From: Acidobacteriota bacterium
GTDB taxonomy: Bacteria > Acidobacteriota > Terriglobia > Acidiferrales > UBA7541
DNA: 53,482 nt
NCBI GenBank assembly: GCA_013289715.1
Contig: JABCZJ010000025.1
Location: forward strand, 1-53,482
Direction: 5' to 3'
In this document: positions 42,808 to 52,143 of the stretch, one piece after another
Layout of the letters: every line of letters starts with the position of its first letter
Position numbering within the stretch: position 1 is the stretch's first letter
Translations under genes and position numbers: made by a program
Notes under the pieces: generated by a model
Database searches by the model: none
What the model saw: the letters and a program-made list of their open reading frames with translations, nothing else
Told to the model about the DNA's origin: nothing

Positions 42808-44148
42808 ATGGCCGCGAATTTCCGGCAAATATTTGTCGTTCTCTTCTTGATTGTGCAAGTATCGTTGCCGCTCGATGTTTCTGCGCAGCAGCAGCCGGCG
42901 GGTCCGCCTGCACCGTTACAACTTACGCTGCAACAAGCCGTGCAGCTCTCGCTCAAACAGAATCCGCAGCGCGTCATCGCCCAACTGCTCGTTTCCGAAA
43001 GCGACCGCAATAGTCAGATCGCTCGCTCGGCGTTGCTTCCCCACGCAGACATCGAGGCGCAGGGTTATATAAACCAATACAACGTTCAAAGCATCGAGCG
43101 TGCAGCGAAGCGCGGAGGGCTCGGTCCCTATCAGATCATCCAAGCCGGCCCAGCGTTCTCGCAAACCATCCTGGACTTCCAGAAAATTCGCGCGTACCAG
43201 ATCGGCCGCGAAGGCACCCACCGCGCGCGGGCCGACGAACAGACCGCGCGCGAAATTGTGGTAAACGCCGTCGTAGACCAATACCTCCTGATTCTCAGCG
43301 CTCTAGCCACTCGCGACGCCGCCAACGCCCGTGTCGCGCTCGCACAGCGTCTCTACGAGCAGGCCGGGGAACTGCAAAAAACAGGTATCGGTTTGAGTAT
43401 TGACACGGTCCGCGCCAACGTCGAATTGCAAAACGAGCGCCAGAATCTGATTGATGCCGAAACGCTCACCCACACCACCCGGTACGGCTTGGCCGCGCTC
43501 CTCGATCTACCTCGCGACCAGGATCTTGAAGTCACCGACCGCCTCGATTTCTACGACCTTCCGGCGCTCGATAAACAAGCACTGCTCGAGCAAGCATTAA
43601 CCGCCCGCCCGGAGATCCACTCCTTGAATTCGCAGCAACGCATCGCCAAATTCACGACCGATGCGGCGGGCGAGCAGCGCCTTCCACAATTGGATTTCGC
43701 CGGATTCTGGTTTTATCAGGGATCCCACTTCAACAATGGCATCCCGGCCTACAACTATGCGCTCTCTCTGGAATTTCCACTTTTCACCGGTGGCCGCATC
43801 CGCGCCGAAGAAGCGCGCGCCAAGCTCGAAGAGCAGCGTGTCGCGGAAACTCGCCGCCAGCTGGAAGCGCAAATCGTAAATGAAGTAAAATCCGCTCTCG
43901 ATGAACTCACGGCCGCGCGCAATTCCGTGGACGTCGCCAATCTGGGCTTTCAGCTCGCCCAAGAGGAAGTAGCCCAAGCACAGCGTCGCTTTGCAGCCGG
44001 TGTCACCACCAACGTCGAAGTCATCACCGCGCAGGATGAGCTGGCACGCGCCAGCGACAACCAAATCGGCGCCCTGTATCAATTCAACCTGTCTCGCGCG
44101 TCGCTGGCACGCGCCACGGGTCAGATCGAAGCAATGTACTCGAAGTAA
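42808..44148 (+). CDS. TolC-family outer-membrane efflux protein
   Basis: 446 aa from ATG 42808 (TTGGAGG). Signal peptide (1-26), then two repeats of the outer-membrane efflux domain with long helical stretches (LTLQQAVQLSLKQNPQRVI, and near the end EEVAQAQRRFAAGVTTNVEV). Forms the outer-membrane duct for the pump encoded directly downstream; the next start lies 15 bp away. Confidence 0.92.
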   Translation: MAANFRQIFVVLFLIVQVSLPLDVSAQQQPAGPPAPLQLTLQQAVQLSLKQNPQRVIAQLLVSESDRNSQIARSALLPHADIEAQGYINQYNVQSIERAAKRGGLGPYQIIQAGPAFSQTILDFQKIRAYQIGREGTHRARADEQTAREIVVNAVVDQYLLILSALATRDAANARVALAQRLYEQAGELQKTGIGLSIDTVRANVELQNERQNLIDAETLTHTTRYGLAALLDLPRDQDLEVTDRLDFYDLPALDKQALLEQALTARPEIHSLNSQQRIAKFTTDAAGEQRLPQLDFAGFWFYQGSHFNNGIPAYNYALSLEFPLFTGGRIRAEEARAKLEEQRVAETRRQLEAQIVNEVKSALDELTAARNSVDVANLGFQLAQEEVAQAQRRFAAGVTTNVEVITAQDELARASDNQIGALYQFNLSRASLARATGQIEAMYSK

Positions 44149-44163
44149 AAGGTGAACCAGATC

Positions 44164-45471
44164 ATGAGCTCCGCGCCACCTACGCCACCGCCACAACCCA
44201 GCGCCGCCTCTCCTGCTGCCGCACCGCAGATCCCGCAGCAATCCTTCTCCTTGCGGCACTGGTTTCGAAATCTGCATCCCATCGCGAAGGGCGCTTTCGT
44301 CGTCGTCCTCATCTTGCTCGCAGTCGTGTGGTACATCTTCACCGGTCGCGTCACCACCGACGACGCCCAGGTCGATTGCCACATCACCGCGATCGCTCCC
44401 CAGGTTCCCGGCTACGTCGTGGACCTGCTCATCAACGACAATACTCCGGTCAAGCTCGGCGACCTCTTGGTGCAAGTCGATCCCCGTGAATATGAAGCCG
44501 AAGTGGAACAGGCCAAAGCGAATCTCGATTTCGCCGAAGCCCAGGCAAATTCCGCGAAAATTCAGATCGGCCTGACGCGCGAAACCACCACCCAAAGCAC
44601 CAGCGGTGCCGTCCATCAGAAGGAATCCGATGCCGCCGATTACGCCATGTCTCAGGCGCAACTCGAACAATCGGCCACCGCCAATCTCCAGGTCGCCGAG
44701 GCTAACGTCGCCGCCAAGCGCGCCACCAACGATCGCGCGCAAAGCGATCTCGCCCGTTACACACCTTTGCTCGGCACCGACGACGTCTCCAAATATCAAT
44801 TTGACGCTGTGGATGCCACCGCGCGCGTGGCCAAAAGCGATCTGGCGGCCGCTGAACAGCAGCTTTCGGCGGCGCAACAAGCAGTGCTGATTGCCCGCGC
44901 CAACGCGCACTCCGCACAGGCTCGTGTATCGCGCTCCGAATCTCAATTCAAGGAGACCAAAGCCCGCGAGCAACAGGTCCCCATCGCCGAAGCTAGCTAC
45001 AAATCCGCGCTAGCCACCGTCGAGCGCGCCAAGGCCACGCTGCAACAAGCCGAATTAAATCTCGCCTACACTCACATCACCGCCCCCATCACCGGACAAG
45101 TCACCCAGAAATCCGTGGACCTGGGCCAGTACGTTTCGCCCGGACAATTGCTTTTCACCATAGTCCCTCTCGATCAGGTGTACATCACCGCGAATTTCAA
45201 GGAAACGCAACTCGAAAACGTCGCACCCGGCCAGAAAGTTCGCATTCACGTGGATACCTACCGCGAAGAGTTCGAAGGCCGGGTCGATTCCATCGCTGGA
45301 GCGGCCGGTTCACGGCAAGCCTTGCTGCCGCCGCAGAACGCCACCGGAAATTTCATCAAAGTCGTGCAGCGTATTCCGGTAAAAATCTTGGTCGAGCCAA
45401 ACAAGAATCCGAATCTCGTGCTGCGGCCCGGCATGAATGTGGAAGCGACCATTTACACTCGCTCACGGTGA
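44164..45471 (+). CDS. HlyD/EmrA-type membrane fusion protein
   Basis: 435 aa. Proline-rich N-terminus, one membrane helix (about 43-63), a barrel-sandwich half-site (TTDDAQVDCHITAIAPQVPG), a coiled-coil hairpin (about 115-270), the second half-site (THITAPITGQVTQKSVDLGQY) and a C-terminal beta barrel. Links the MFS pump to the TolC duct. ATG 44164 is preferred (GGTG nine bases upstream); GTG 44152 is possible. Confidence 0.92.
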   Translation: MSSAPPTPPPQPSAASPAAAPQIPQQSFSLRHWFRNLHPIAKGAFVVVLILLAVVWYIFTGRVTTDDAQVDCHITAIAPQVPGYVVDLLINDNTPVKLGDLLVQVDPREYEAEVEQAKANLDFAEAQANSAKIQIGLTRETTTQSTSGAVHQKESDAADYAMSQAQLEQSATANLQVAEANVAAKRATNDRAQSDLARYTPLLGTDDVSKYQFDAVDATARVAKSDLAAAEQQLSAAQQAVLIARANAHSAQARVSRSESQFKETKAREQQVPIAEASYKSALATVERAKATLQQAELNLAYTHITAPITGQVTQKSVDLGQYVSPGQLLFTIVPLDQVYITANFKETQLENVAPGQKVRIHVDTYREEFEGRVDSIAGAAGSRQALLPPQNATGNFIKVVQRIPVKILVEPNKNPNLVLRPGMNVEATIYTRSR

Positions 45472-45480
45472 ACAAGGGCA

Positions 45481-47121
45481 ATGGCCTATCTCAGTAGCTC
45501 CCCAGAATCCTGGGAACTCGAAGAGGAGCGGTTCCTCAACAGCGTAGTGCCCGGACTGCCTTACGGCCAGCGCATTGCCGTCCTGCTGACTGTTGGCATG
45601 GTTGCCGCCATCGAAATCTCCAACCGCCTCTCCATCAACGTCTTCCTCCCGGACATGCAGGGCAACGTAGGCGCCAGCTCCGATGAAATCAGCTGGGTGA
45701 TTATTCTTTATAACGTCGGCTACCTCTGCTCCATTGCCATGGCGACCTGGATGACGCGCGTCATGGGCGCCAGGCGTCACTTGCTGGTAAGCATCGCGAT
45801 CTATGCCACGGGTGCGATGGGCTGCGTGCTGAGCACGGGTAGTCTGGGGCAACTGCTGGCTTCGCGCCTGATTATGGGATTCGGCGGCGGCGCGTTTCTG
45901 GTGCGCGTCGTGATTCTCTCCGGGCTGCTTTTTCCCGGAAAAGCCAGGATGGCCGCCGTCACCCGGCTTTACCTCGTTCTTGCTGCTTTTGAAGTCCCGT
46001 ATCCGACTGTCATGGGTTGGGTCACCGACACGTTTCACTGGAATTATGCGTTCCTGGTTGATTTTCCCTTTCTGGCCATCGGCGCTTTTTTTATCTGGAA
46101 GCTTGTCCCGCCAGGATTTTTGCGCGAGCGCCGGGGAGACAGCAAGGTTGACATCTGGGGCGCGCTGCTGCTGATTGCCGCGCTGGCCTGCCTGGAAACT
46201 GCCATCAGCCGCGGCGAGCGCGATCTCTGGTTCCAGTCGAACTGGATTACCCTGGCTCTGGTTGCGGCGGCCATTTTCTTTGTCGCGTTTCTCTGGTGGG
46301 ATTACCGCCCCGAGAACCCCTCGCCGGTCTTGCACTTGCGCATGATTGTGCGGACCGCGACCCTGCGCACCTACTTTCTGGTGATACTGATCGTGGGAGC
46401 GTTCTTCGGCGCCGGGCTTTATGTGGTACCGCAATACCTTCGCTTCGTCCAGGACTACAGCGCCTTGCAGGCGGGCGGTTTTATTTCGATGTACACGCTC
46501 GGCCTTGGATTAGGGCTGCAGTACGCTTTGCACTTGCTGATTCCCCGCTTGGGTCCCGTGCGCACGCTAGCCGCCGGATTGCTGATCTTGGTCGCGGCGT
46601 ACCTCGCGATCTGCTATATCTGGACCCCCACCACCCCTACCATCGTCTTGGCGCCCGTGATTTTCCTGCAAGGCTTTTGCATCGGGCCCGTGATCCTCGC
46701 TGCCGGAAACGTTGTCTCCGCCAACGCGCCGATAGGCCAGGTCAACGACATTTCCACCACGTACTTCTTCGTGCGCCAGCTCGGCAACACTTTTGGTGTC
46801 ACCGCGGCGACCGTCTTGTTCGATCGCCGCATGACGCTGCATTCCTCGCGCCTCTTGGACATCTCCAATCGTCTGGACGCGACGACTCGCTCCACTTTGG
46901 CCCAATACGCGAATCTGATTCACCGCAACGGCGGCGGCAGCAGCGATCCCGCGCTGGGAGCCTTGCAGCTCTTTCAAAATAATGTCATCACCCAGAGCAG
47001 GCTGTTCTCCTACATAGACATCTACTTCGGCCTGGCGACGCTGGGCGTGGTCGCCTTCATCTCGATAGCCATCAGCCGAATTAAGCCCAAGCCCGACCGC
47101 CACCATTTTCTTCCCTGGTAA
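45481..47121 (+). CDS. MFS drug exporter, DHA2 (EmrB) type
   Basis: 546 aa with 14 predicted helices, as in the DHA2 family. The RLIMGFGGGAFL and STTYFFVRQLGNTFGV segments correspond to conserved helix-5 and helix-11/12 motifs. Proton-driven export of hydrophobic compounds is the usual role. Start ATG 45481 follows AAGGG, nine bases after the fusion-protein stop. With the two preceding genes it forms a complete three-part pump. Confidence 0.9.
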   Translation: MAYLSSSPESWELEEERFLNSVVPGLPYGQRIAVLLTVGMVAAIEISNRLSINVFLPDMQGNVGASSDEISWVIILYNVGYLCSIAMATWMTRVMGARRHLLVSIAIYATGAMGCVLSTGSLGQLLASRLIMGFGGGAFLVRVVILSGLLFPGKARMAAVTRLYLVLAAFEVPYPTVMGWVTDTFHWNYAFLVDFPFLAIGAFFIWKLVPPGFLRERRGDSKVDIWGALLLIAALACLETAISRGERDLWFQSNWITLALVAAAIFFVAFLWWDYRPENPSPVLHLRMIVRTATLRTYFLVILIVGAFFGAGLYVVPQYLRFVQDYSALQAGGFISMYTLGLGLGLQYALHLLIPRLGPVRTLAAGLLILVAAYLAICYIWTPTTPTIVLAPVIFLQGFCIGPVILAAGNVVSANAPIGQVNDISTTYFFVRQLGNTFGVTAATVLFDRRMTLHSSRLLDISNRLDATTRSTLAQYANLIHRNGGGSSDPALGALQLFQNNVITQSRLFSYIDIYFGLATLGVVAFISIAISRIKPKPDRHHFLPW

Positions 47122-47276
47122 CTCGTGCAAGCTTCGGCCACTGCCTTTCGGGGCGCCGGCGTCCCGCTGGCCGCATTTCTCTTCACTGCAATCATCCGCT
47201 CGTCCCGTCCCTCCCGCGCTCAGATTGCAGTTTCTCGAAACTCCTTCATCCGGTGTAATGTTGCCCATCGTCGCCC

Positions 47277-48833
47277 ATGCCCGCGCAAATCCCACCGCAC
47301 ACCGCAGCACAAGCCGCAGCCGAATCCGAACTGATCAGGGGCCTTGGCCTGCTCGACGCCAGCATGCTCGTCGCCGGCTCGATGATCGGCTCGGGTATTT
47401 TCATCGTCTCCGCCGGAATCGCCCGCCAGGTCGGCAGCTCCGCGCTGCTCCTGATTGTCTGGTTGGTTAGCGGCCTGATGACCTCGATGGCCGCTCTCTG
47501 CTACGGAGAACTTGCCGCCGCGCTGCCCATCGCCGGCGGCGAGTACATTTTCTTGCGCGAATCCCTCGGCCCCATGTGGGGCTTTCTGTACGGATGGGCC
47601 ACTCTGCTCGTCATTCAGACGGCCACCATCGCGGCCGTAGCCATCGCCTTCGCGAACTTCACCGGCGCGCTGTTCCCAGCGGTCTCATCCTCCGCGTGGG
47701 TCTGGAAACTCGGAACATTCGGCCCCTACAAAATGTGGTTCGGCGCGTTGGGGCCATACAATGTCGGGCTGAACACGCAAAACCTGCTAGCTATTTCCTC
47801 GATCGTTTTTCTCACTTGGATCAACACACGCGGCCTGCGCGCAGGCGCCGTGGTGCAGAATATTTTCACACTCGCCAAAATTGCCGCGCTGACCGGATTG
47901 ACTCTCCTGGGTTTCGTCTTCGCGACGAAATCAGCGCGCCATTCCAACTTCAGCGATTTTTGGCGCAACGCGAATCTCTCCAGCTTGCATCAACATCAAG
48001 TCGGCCAAAGCACCGTGTGGGTCAGCGTTCTCACACTGGTCGCACTCGCGATGGTCGGCGCTCTGTTCTCCTCCAGCGCCTGGACCAACGTCACCTACAT
48101 CGCATCCGAAGTGCGGAATCCGAGGCGCAACCTTCCTCTAGCTCTGGCTCTAGGCACTGGAATCGTCACGGTGCTCTACGTTCTGGCCAACTTCGCATAT
48201 CTCAACGTGCTGCCACTGGCTGGAACTCCGGACGGCGGAACCGTTCTGGCTCGCGGACTCCAGTTCGCTTCCGGAGATCGTGTAGGCACGGCCGTCGCCG
48301 AAGTCATTGTCGGCCCCAGCGGCGCGTTCCTCGTGGCCGTCGCCGTGATGATTTCCACATTCGGCTGCAACAATGGACTGATCCTCGCAGGCGCGCGCGT
48401 CTACTACGCGATGGCCAAGGATGGCTTGTTCTTCAAGAGTGTCGCGAGCGTAAATCAACGCAACACTCCTTCCGTCGCCCTATGGGTTCAATGCCTCTGG
48501 GCCTGCGTCTTATGTCTGTCCGGCACCTACGGACAATTACTCGACTTCCTGGTCTTCGCCGTCGTCATGTTTTACATCCTGACGATCCTCGGTCTGTTCC
48601 TGTTGCGTTTCCAGCGGCCCGATATGGAGCGGCCGTACCGAGTCCTCGGCTACCCCTTGCTTCCGGCGCTCTATCTCTTAATCGCCTCCCTCATCGAAGT
48701 GCAATTGTTGCGCTACAAGCCGCAATACACGTGGCCAGGTTTGATCCTGATTTTATCGGGAGTGCCGGTTTACTGGCTCTGGCGAAAATCGCAGCGCGCG
48801 CGGTTACGCAGAAATCCCGAAACTCAAAGCTAG
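47277..48833 (+). CDS. APC-family amino acid permease (3)
   Basis: 518 aa, twelve or more transmembrane segments, with helix 1 MLVAGSMIGSGIFIVSAGIA and YGELAAALPIAGGEYIFLRESL. Closely similar to permease 2 at 26996 and carrying an ATG start. Its stop overlaps that of the converging pxpA gene by four bases. Context suggests, but does not prove, a link to pyroglutamate or a related amino acid. Confidence 0.88.
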   Translation: MPAQIPPHTAAQAAAESELIRGLGLLDASMLVAGSMIGSGIFIVSAGIARQVGSSALLLIVWLVSGLMTSMAALCYGELAAALPIAGGEYIFLRESLGPMWGFLYGWATLLVIQTATIAAVAIAFANFTGALFPAVSSSAWVWKLGTFGPYKMWFGALGPYNVGLNTQNLLAISSIVFLTWINTRGLRAGAVVQNIFTLAKIAALTGLTLLGFVFATKSARHSNFSDFWRNANLSSLHQHQVGQSTVWVSVLTLVALAMVGALFSSSAWTNVTYIASEVRNPRRNLPLALALGTGIVTVLYVLANFAYLNVLPLAGTPDGGTVLARGLQFASGDRVGTAVAEVIVGPSGAFLVAVAVMISTFGCNNGLILAGARVYYAMAKDGLFFKSVASVNQRNTPSVALWVQCLWACVLCLSGTYGQLLDFLVFAVVMFYILTILGLFLLRFQRPDMERPYRVLGYPLLPALYLLIASLIEVQLLRYKPQYTWPGLILILSGVPVYWLWRKSQRARLRRNPETQS

Positions 48834-49615
48834 CCGCGCAAATCGTGGCGCGATCCTCGCGAGAGCGCGCTGAGTCCCACTCCCGCCTGCCGCAGCATTT
48901 TCGCCACCGCCGCCGCAATCACCGCGGCGCCCGGAGTGTCGCCATGGATGCAAATCGTCTGCGCATTCGCGGCGATCTCGCTCCCGTCGTGCGCAATCAC
49001 AGTACCGCGCTCCGCGATGCGCAATGCCTGCTGCCCTGCTTCTGCGGGATCGCGGATCAACGCATCCGCAAATTTCCGCGAACGCAAACTGCCATCCGCC
49101 TCGTACCGCCGGTCCGCGAACGCTTCGGCTGCCACACGGAAGCCAAGTTCGCGAAACACATCCAACATCAGCGATCCAGCCAAACCGACGAGCACTAAAT
49201 CCCGGTTCGAGCGCCCGACTCCGTCAGCGATCGCCCCAGCCACGACGCGATCACGCGCAGCTTGATTGTAAAGTGCGCCGTGCGCCTTCACGTGCGTTAC
49301 CCGCGCGCCACACTCGGCGGCAATCGCGGCAAGCGCTCGCACTTGCTCGAACACGGAGTCAACGATTACTTCCGGCGGCACACGCAATTCCAAGCGCCCA
49401 AAATTTGCGCGATCCGCATAACCAGGATGCGCGCCCACATCCAATTTCCAGCGCAGCGCCTGCCCGATCGTTTCCTTCATGGTCCGCGCGTCGCCCGCGT
49501 GTCCACCGCAGGCAATGTTCACCGACGTCAGCGACGCCATCAACGATTCCTGCGTGCCATCGCTCACAGCGTCCGGCAATTCACCCATGTCGCAATTCAG
49601 ATCCATGCGCCTCAT
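48830..49615 (-). CDS. pxpA: 5-oxoprolinase subunit PxpA
   Basis: 261 aa of the LamB/YcsF family. Opens with the family signature MDLNCDMGE, followed by NIACGGHAGDARTMK, DVGAHPGYADRANFGR and HVKAHGALYNQA. PxpA with PxpB and PxpC hydrolyses 5-oxoproline to glutamate using ATP. The start ATG 49615 overlaps the pxpC stop (ATGA). Confidence 0.95.
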   Translation of the reverse strand: MRRMDLNCDMGELPDAVSDGTQESLMASLTSVNIACGGHAGDARTMKETIGQALRWKLDVGAHPGYADRANFGRLELRVPPEVIVDSVFEQVRALAAIAAECGARVTHVKAHGALYNQAARDRVVAGAIADGVGRSNRDLVLVGLAGSLMLDVFRELGFRVAAEAFADRRYEADGSLRSRKFADALIRDPAEAGQQALRIAERGTVIAHDGSEIAANAQTICIHGDTPGAAVIAAAVAKMLRQAGVGLSALSRGSRHDLRG

Positions 49616-50553
49616 TCCAGAATCAACTCCGGAGACGCCAGCATGTTTTCCTGTTCGACCAGCAAAGAGCGCGCTTCATCGCACGTCACAAGTTCAAAAC
49701 GTATCTCGTCGCGCGGACGAAGCTGTCCCACGCGATGAATATCCGCAGCAATCACGTTGGCGATCTTCGGATAGCCGCCCGTCGTCTGTTGCTCCACAAA
49801 AATAATGATGGGCGTACCACCCGCAGGCACCTGCACAGCGCCAAGCGAAACCCCTTCGGTAATCATCTGACCGGCGCCCTGCTGTGCCACCGCCGCGCCT
49901 TCCAGGCGCAGCCCCATGCGATTCGATTGCTCGCCCACGCGATAAGTGCCCGCATAAAACGAGCGCAGAGATGACTCCGAAAACCAATCAACCTGCGGCC
50001 CCGCAGTTACGCGCAACACCTTGCGAGGCGACAAATGCTCCAGCGCTCGCGGCGCGATCGTTCTCCTGCGAAAGTCCTTGCTCGCGGACCCGATGCGCAG
50101 CACGTCGCCCTTCCGCAGAGCCCTGCCCTGGAATCCGCCGAGCCCGCTCAAAATGTGCGTGGACGCGCTCCCCAAAAACGCGTTCACCGCGATTCCACCC
50201 TGCACGCAAAGATAGCAACGTGCCCCCGAACGCGTCGGCCCCAGTCGAATCGTTTGTCCCGGCCGCACTTCCACCGGCGTTCCCACATCGATGCGAAGTT
50301 CGTCCAAAATCGCGCCGAAGTCCGAACCGGCTAGCGCCAGAATCGCTCCTCGCGGAAACACCAACGTTCCACCCAGCAGCAGCATCTCCAATCCAGCCGC
50401 ATCCTCAACGTTGCCAACGAGCCGGTTTCCAAGTCGCAGCGAAATCGGATCGGCAGCCCCAGATGGCGAAACACCAAGCGGACCAAAACCGTTACGCCCC
50501 AGATCCTGCACCGTGGTCTGCAGCCCCGGCGTCTGCACCTGAATCGTGCTCAT
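49612..50553 (-). CDS. pxpC: 5-oxoprolinase subunit PxpC
   Basis: 313 aa of the KipA/biotin-dependent carboxyltransferase family. Shows TVQDLGRNGFGPLGVSPSG near the start, LGNRLVGN and GTYRVGEQSNRMGLRLEG. Acts with PxpA and PxpB in ATP-dependent 5-oxoproline hydrolysis. ATG 50553 overlaps the pxpB stop, and its own stop overlaps pxpA. Confidence 0.93.
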   Translation of the reverse strand: MSTIQVQTPGLQTTVQDLGRNGFGPLGVSPSGAADPISLRLGNRLVGNVEDAAGLEMLLLGGTLVFPRGAILALAGSDFGAILDELRIDVGTPVEVRPGQTIRLGPTRSGARCYLCVQGGIAVNAFLGSASTHILSGLGGFQGRALRKGDVLRIGSASKDFRRRTIAPRALEHLSPRKVLRVTAGPQVDWFSESSLRSFYAGTYRVGEQSNRMGLRLEGAAVAQQGAGQMITEGVSLGAVQVPAGGTPIIIFVEQQTTGGYPKIANVIAADIHRVGQLRPRDEIRFELVTCDEARSLLVEQENMLASPELILE

Positions 50554-51248
50554 GCGTTCTCCATCGTGGCGAATCGCGCGGCGGAAATCGGCGTAAAGCG
50601 CACGCGATCGCCAATCGAGAGAAAGCTCACAACTTTGCGGCCTGGCCGGAACATGGGGATGGGAGTGCGTCCAATCAATCGCCAGCCTCCCGGCGTCGCA
50701 AACGGATACACGCCGGTCTGTTTCCCCGCAATCCCCACGCTACCCGGCGGCGTGCTTCGGCGCGGGCTATCCAACCGCGGCGTCGCCAGCGCTTCCGGCA
50801 ATTCACCCAGGTACGCGAACCCAGGAACGAATCCGAGAAAGTAAACAATGTAACTGACCGAGGCGTGCAATTCGATCACCTGTGCGGGCGTGATCCCATG
50901 CAGCGCAGCTACTTCGTGCAAGTCCGGGCCAAACTCTCCTCCATAACATGTGGGGATCTGCAACTCCCGCCCTTTGGGAATTGGCGTGGCGTCCAGCCGG
51001 TCGAGATAGCCACGCAGAATTTCTTCCAGGTCACGGTGATTCAACTTCAGCGCGTCGAAGCTGACCAGGATCGAGCAATACGCGGGGTTGAGATTGCGCA
51101 CACCGGCGATCGGTTTCCGTTCCAGCAAGCGCAGCAATTTCCGAACGCGCTCGTGAGCCTCAAGCGTGATCCGCTGGCCGAGGTAAACCAAAAGCGATTG
51201 ATCGCTCGCGCGCTGGAATTGCGCAGCGTCAGTCGTTCGTGTCTGCAT
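50550..51248 (-). CDS. pxpB: 5-oxoprolinase subunit PxpB
   Basis: 232 aa of the KipI family. Contains IPTCYGGEFGPDLHEVA, FVPGFAYLGELPEAL and a SVGIAGKQTGVYP segment. No Shine-Dalgarno site precedes ATG 51248; a TATAAT box lies only 9 bp upstream of the start, so the mRNA may be leaderless. First gene of the pxpB-pxpC-pxpA operon. Confidence 0.92.
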   Translation of the reverse strand: MQTRTTDAAQFQRASDQSLLVYLGQRITLEAHERVRKLLRLLERKPIAGVRNLNPAYCSILVSFDALKLNHRDLEEILRGYLDRLDATPIPKGRELQIPTCYGGEFGPDLHEVAALHGITPAQVIELHASVSYIVYFLGFVPGFAYLGELPEALATPRLDSPRRSTPPGSVGIAGKQTGVYPFATPGGWRLIGRTPIPMFRPGRKVVSFLSIGDRVRFTPISAARFATMENA

Positions 51249-51257
51249 TGAGCGGGA

Positions 51258-51263
51258 ATTATA
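51258..51263 (-). promoter_or_regulatory. -10 box of the pxp operon
   Basis: A perfect TATAAT on the minus strand whose predicted start site (about 51251) lies about 3 bases before the pxpB ATG. No convincing -35 box at the usual distance, so an activator or another sigma factor may be needed. Confidence 0.45.
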
Positions 51264-51319
51264 TAGTACGTGGGATTCTCCGAGGGGACTTCGGCCTAGC
51301 GTAAGCCATGAGGAGAACG

Positions 51320-51366
51320 GGTGAACGTGACCGGGATCGAACCGGCGACCCCCTACTTGCAAAGCA
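51320..51366 (-). other. 3' fragment of a tRNA-Ala (TGC) gene, likely attachment site
   Basis: On the minus strand, from the anticodon loop TTTGCAA (51363-51357) to the acceptor end: anticodon-stem 3' arm, variable region, intact T-arm (GCCGG-TTCGATC-CCGGT) and the acceptor 3' strand CACGTTC plus A (51329-51322), with U70 as expected for tRNA-Ala identity. The 5' half (D-arm and acceptor 5' strand) is missing; different sequence lies upstream. This is the usual scar of integration into a tRNA 3' end. By that mechanism the inserted DNA lies at coordinates above 51366. Confidence 0.75.
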
Positions 51367-51549
51367 TCAAACTTGATTCCAGCCGCTCGATCCATCGCTG
51401 ACAGCTACTGACGTTTCCAACAAATCGGGGAACCTGCTTTTCGCTCAAGCTGACTCGAATCTTCTGAAAACGTTGCATTCTTGCACAGTCGGTGCACCGT
51501 GACGCGCCTGCTTTTGCACCTGAAATCTGAGACCCACCCAGCATTACCT
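51367..51549 (-). other. non-coding gap inside the presumed island
   Basis: An open minus-strand frame crosses this gap (51353-51613, with several Cys and basic residues) but overlaps the selenoprotein gene and lacks a ribosome site. I see no terminator or recognisable gene. Confidence 0.3.
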
Positions 51550-52143
51550 TCAACGCTGCTCGCTGAGTGCGTTCTCGAGCGCCGGAATAATTCGCACAAC
51601 TGGACCATTCCAAAACACTGAAGTCGGCTCGTCCTTCCAGTGCGCGTGCGGTGCGTAAAGAATCGCATCATCCCAGTAGAATCCTTTCTGCACACAGCAG
51701 CCTGGCTCAAGCTCCGGAGGTTTTTGCTTAACAATCTCACTTAGAGTGCTTGCCACGACGTGCTTCGAGTCCCAAAACTGCCTGGCCCGCCGGTCCGGAA
51801 TTCGCGCCATCGTATTTGCACTGGGCGACTTCCAGTCAGTTGCCAGGATCGGCTCCCAAACCACCAGCACACGGAGCTTCCACTCGGGGTGGCGAGTCAA
51901 GAGTTCCTGAACTGCGGAGGACCCCCGCAGACAAGTTGGTCACGTCGGAGAAAGGAGCAGCACCAGCCGAGGAGCATCGGAGCCGCGGTCAAAGGCATTC
52001 TCGAAGTCACTGAAATTTGTACTCGATAGCGCAACGAGAGGCTCTTGGCCTCGCGGTACTGACGACGGACCCCACAGATACATGGCAGCCAGAAGTAAAA
52101 CAATGGCTATCACCGCCGGAACGATGACTTTCTGCTTCGTCAT
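51550..52143 (-). CDS. probable selenoprotein, membrane-anchored thioredoxin-like
   Basis: 197 residues from ATG 52143 if the in-frame TGA at 51942-51940 (codon 68) is read as selenocysteine. An N-terminal membrane anchor (about 6-25) precedes a thioredoxin-like start, LVLLLSPT-U-P-T-C, so the TGA replaces the first residue of a CxxC-type redox motif. Coding continues smoothly past the TGA for 129 codons with conserved-looking segments (EPGCCVQKGFYWDDA). A SECIS-like hairpin follows the TGA. The start overlaps the merT-like stop (ATGA). Alternative: a nonsense mutation. SelA/B/C/D genes are not in the window. Confidence 0.72.
51912..51942 (-). promoter_or_regulatory. SECIS-like element with in-frame TGA
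   Basis: The TGA (51942-51940) is followed after 9 bases by a perfect 6-bp stem, CTGCGG (51930-51925) with CCGCAG (51917-51912), and a 7-base loop GGGTCCT. The GGTC in the loop, 16 bases after the TGA, is what bacterial SECIS elements such as that of E. coli fdhF present to SelB. Confidence 0.6.

Noticed and set aside
43597..44973. Minus-strand frame (458 codons) opposite tolC and the fusion-protein gene
   Set aside because: Gly-rich shadow of two certain genes; no recognisable domain.
47576..49198. Plus-strand frame (540 codons) overlapping permease 3 and pxpA
   Set aside because: Arg/His-rich out-of-frame shadow; both overlapped genes have clear family motifs.
51320..51366. Complete tRNA gene
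   Set aside because: The D-arm and the 5' acceptor strand are absent; only the 3' part from the anticodon loop is present.
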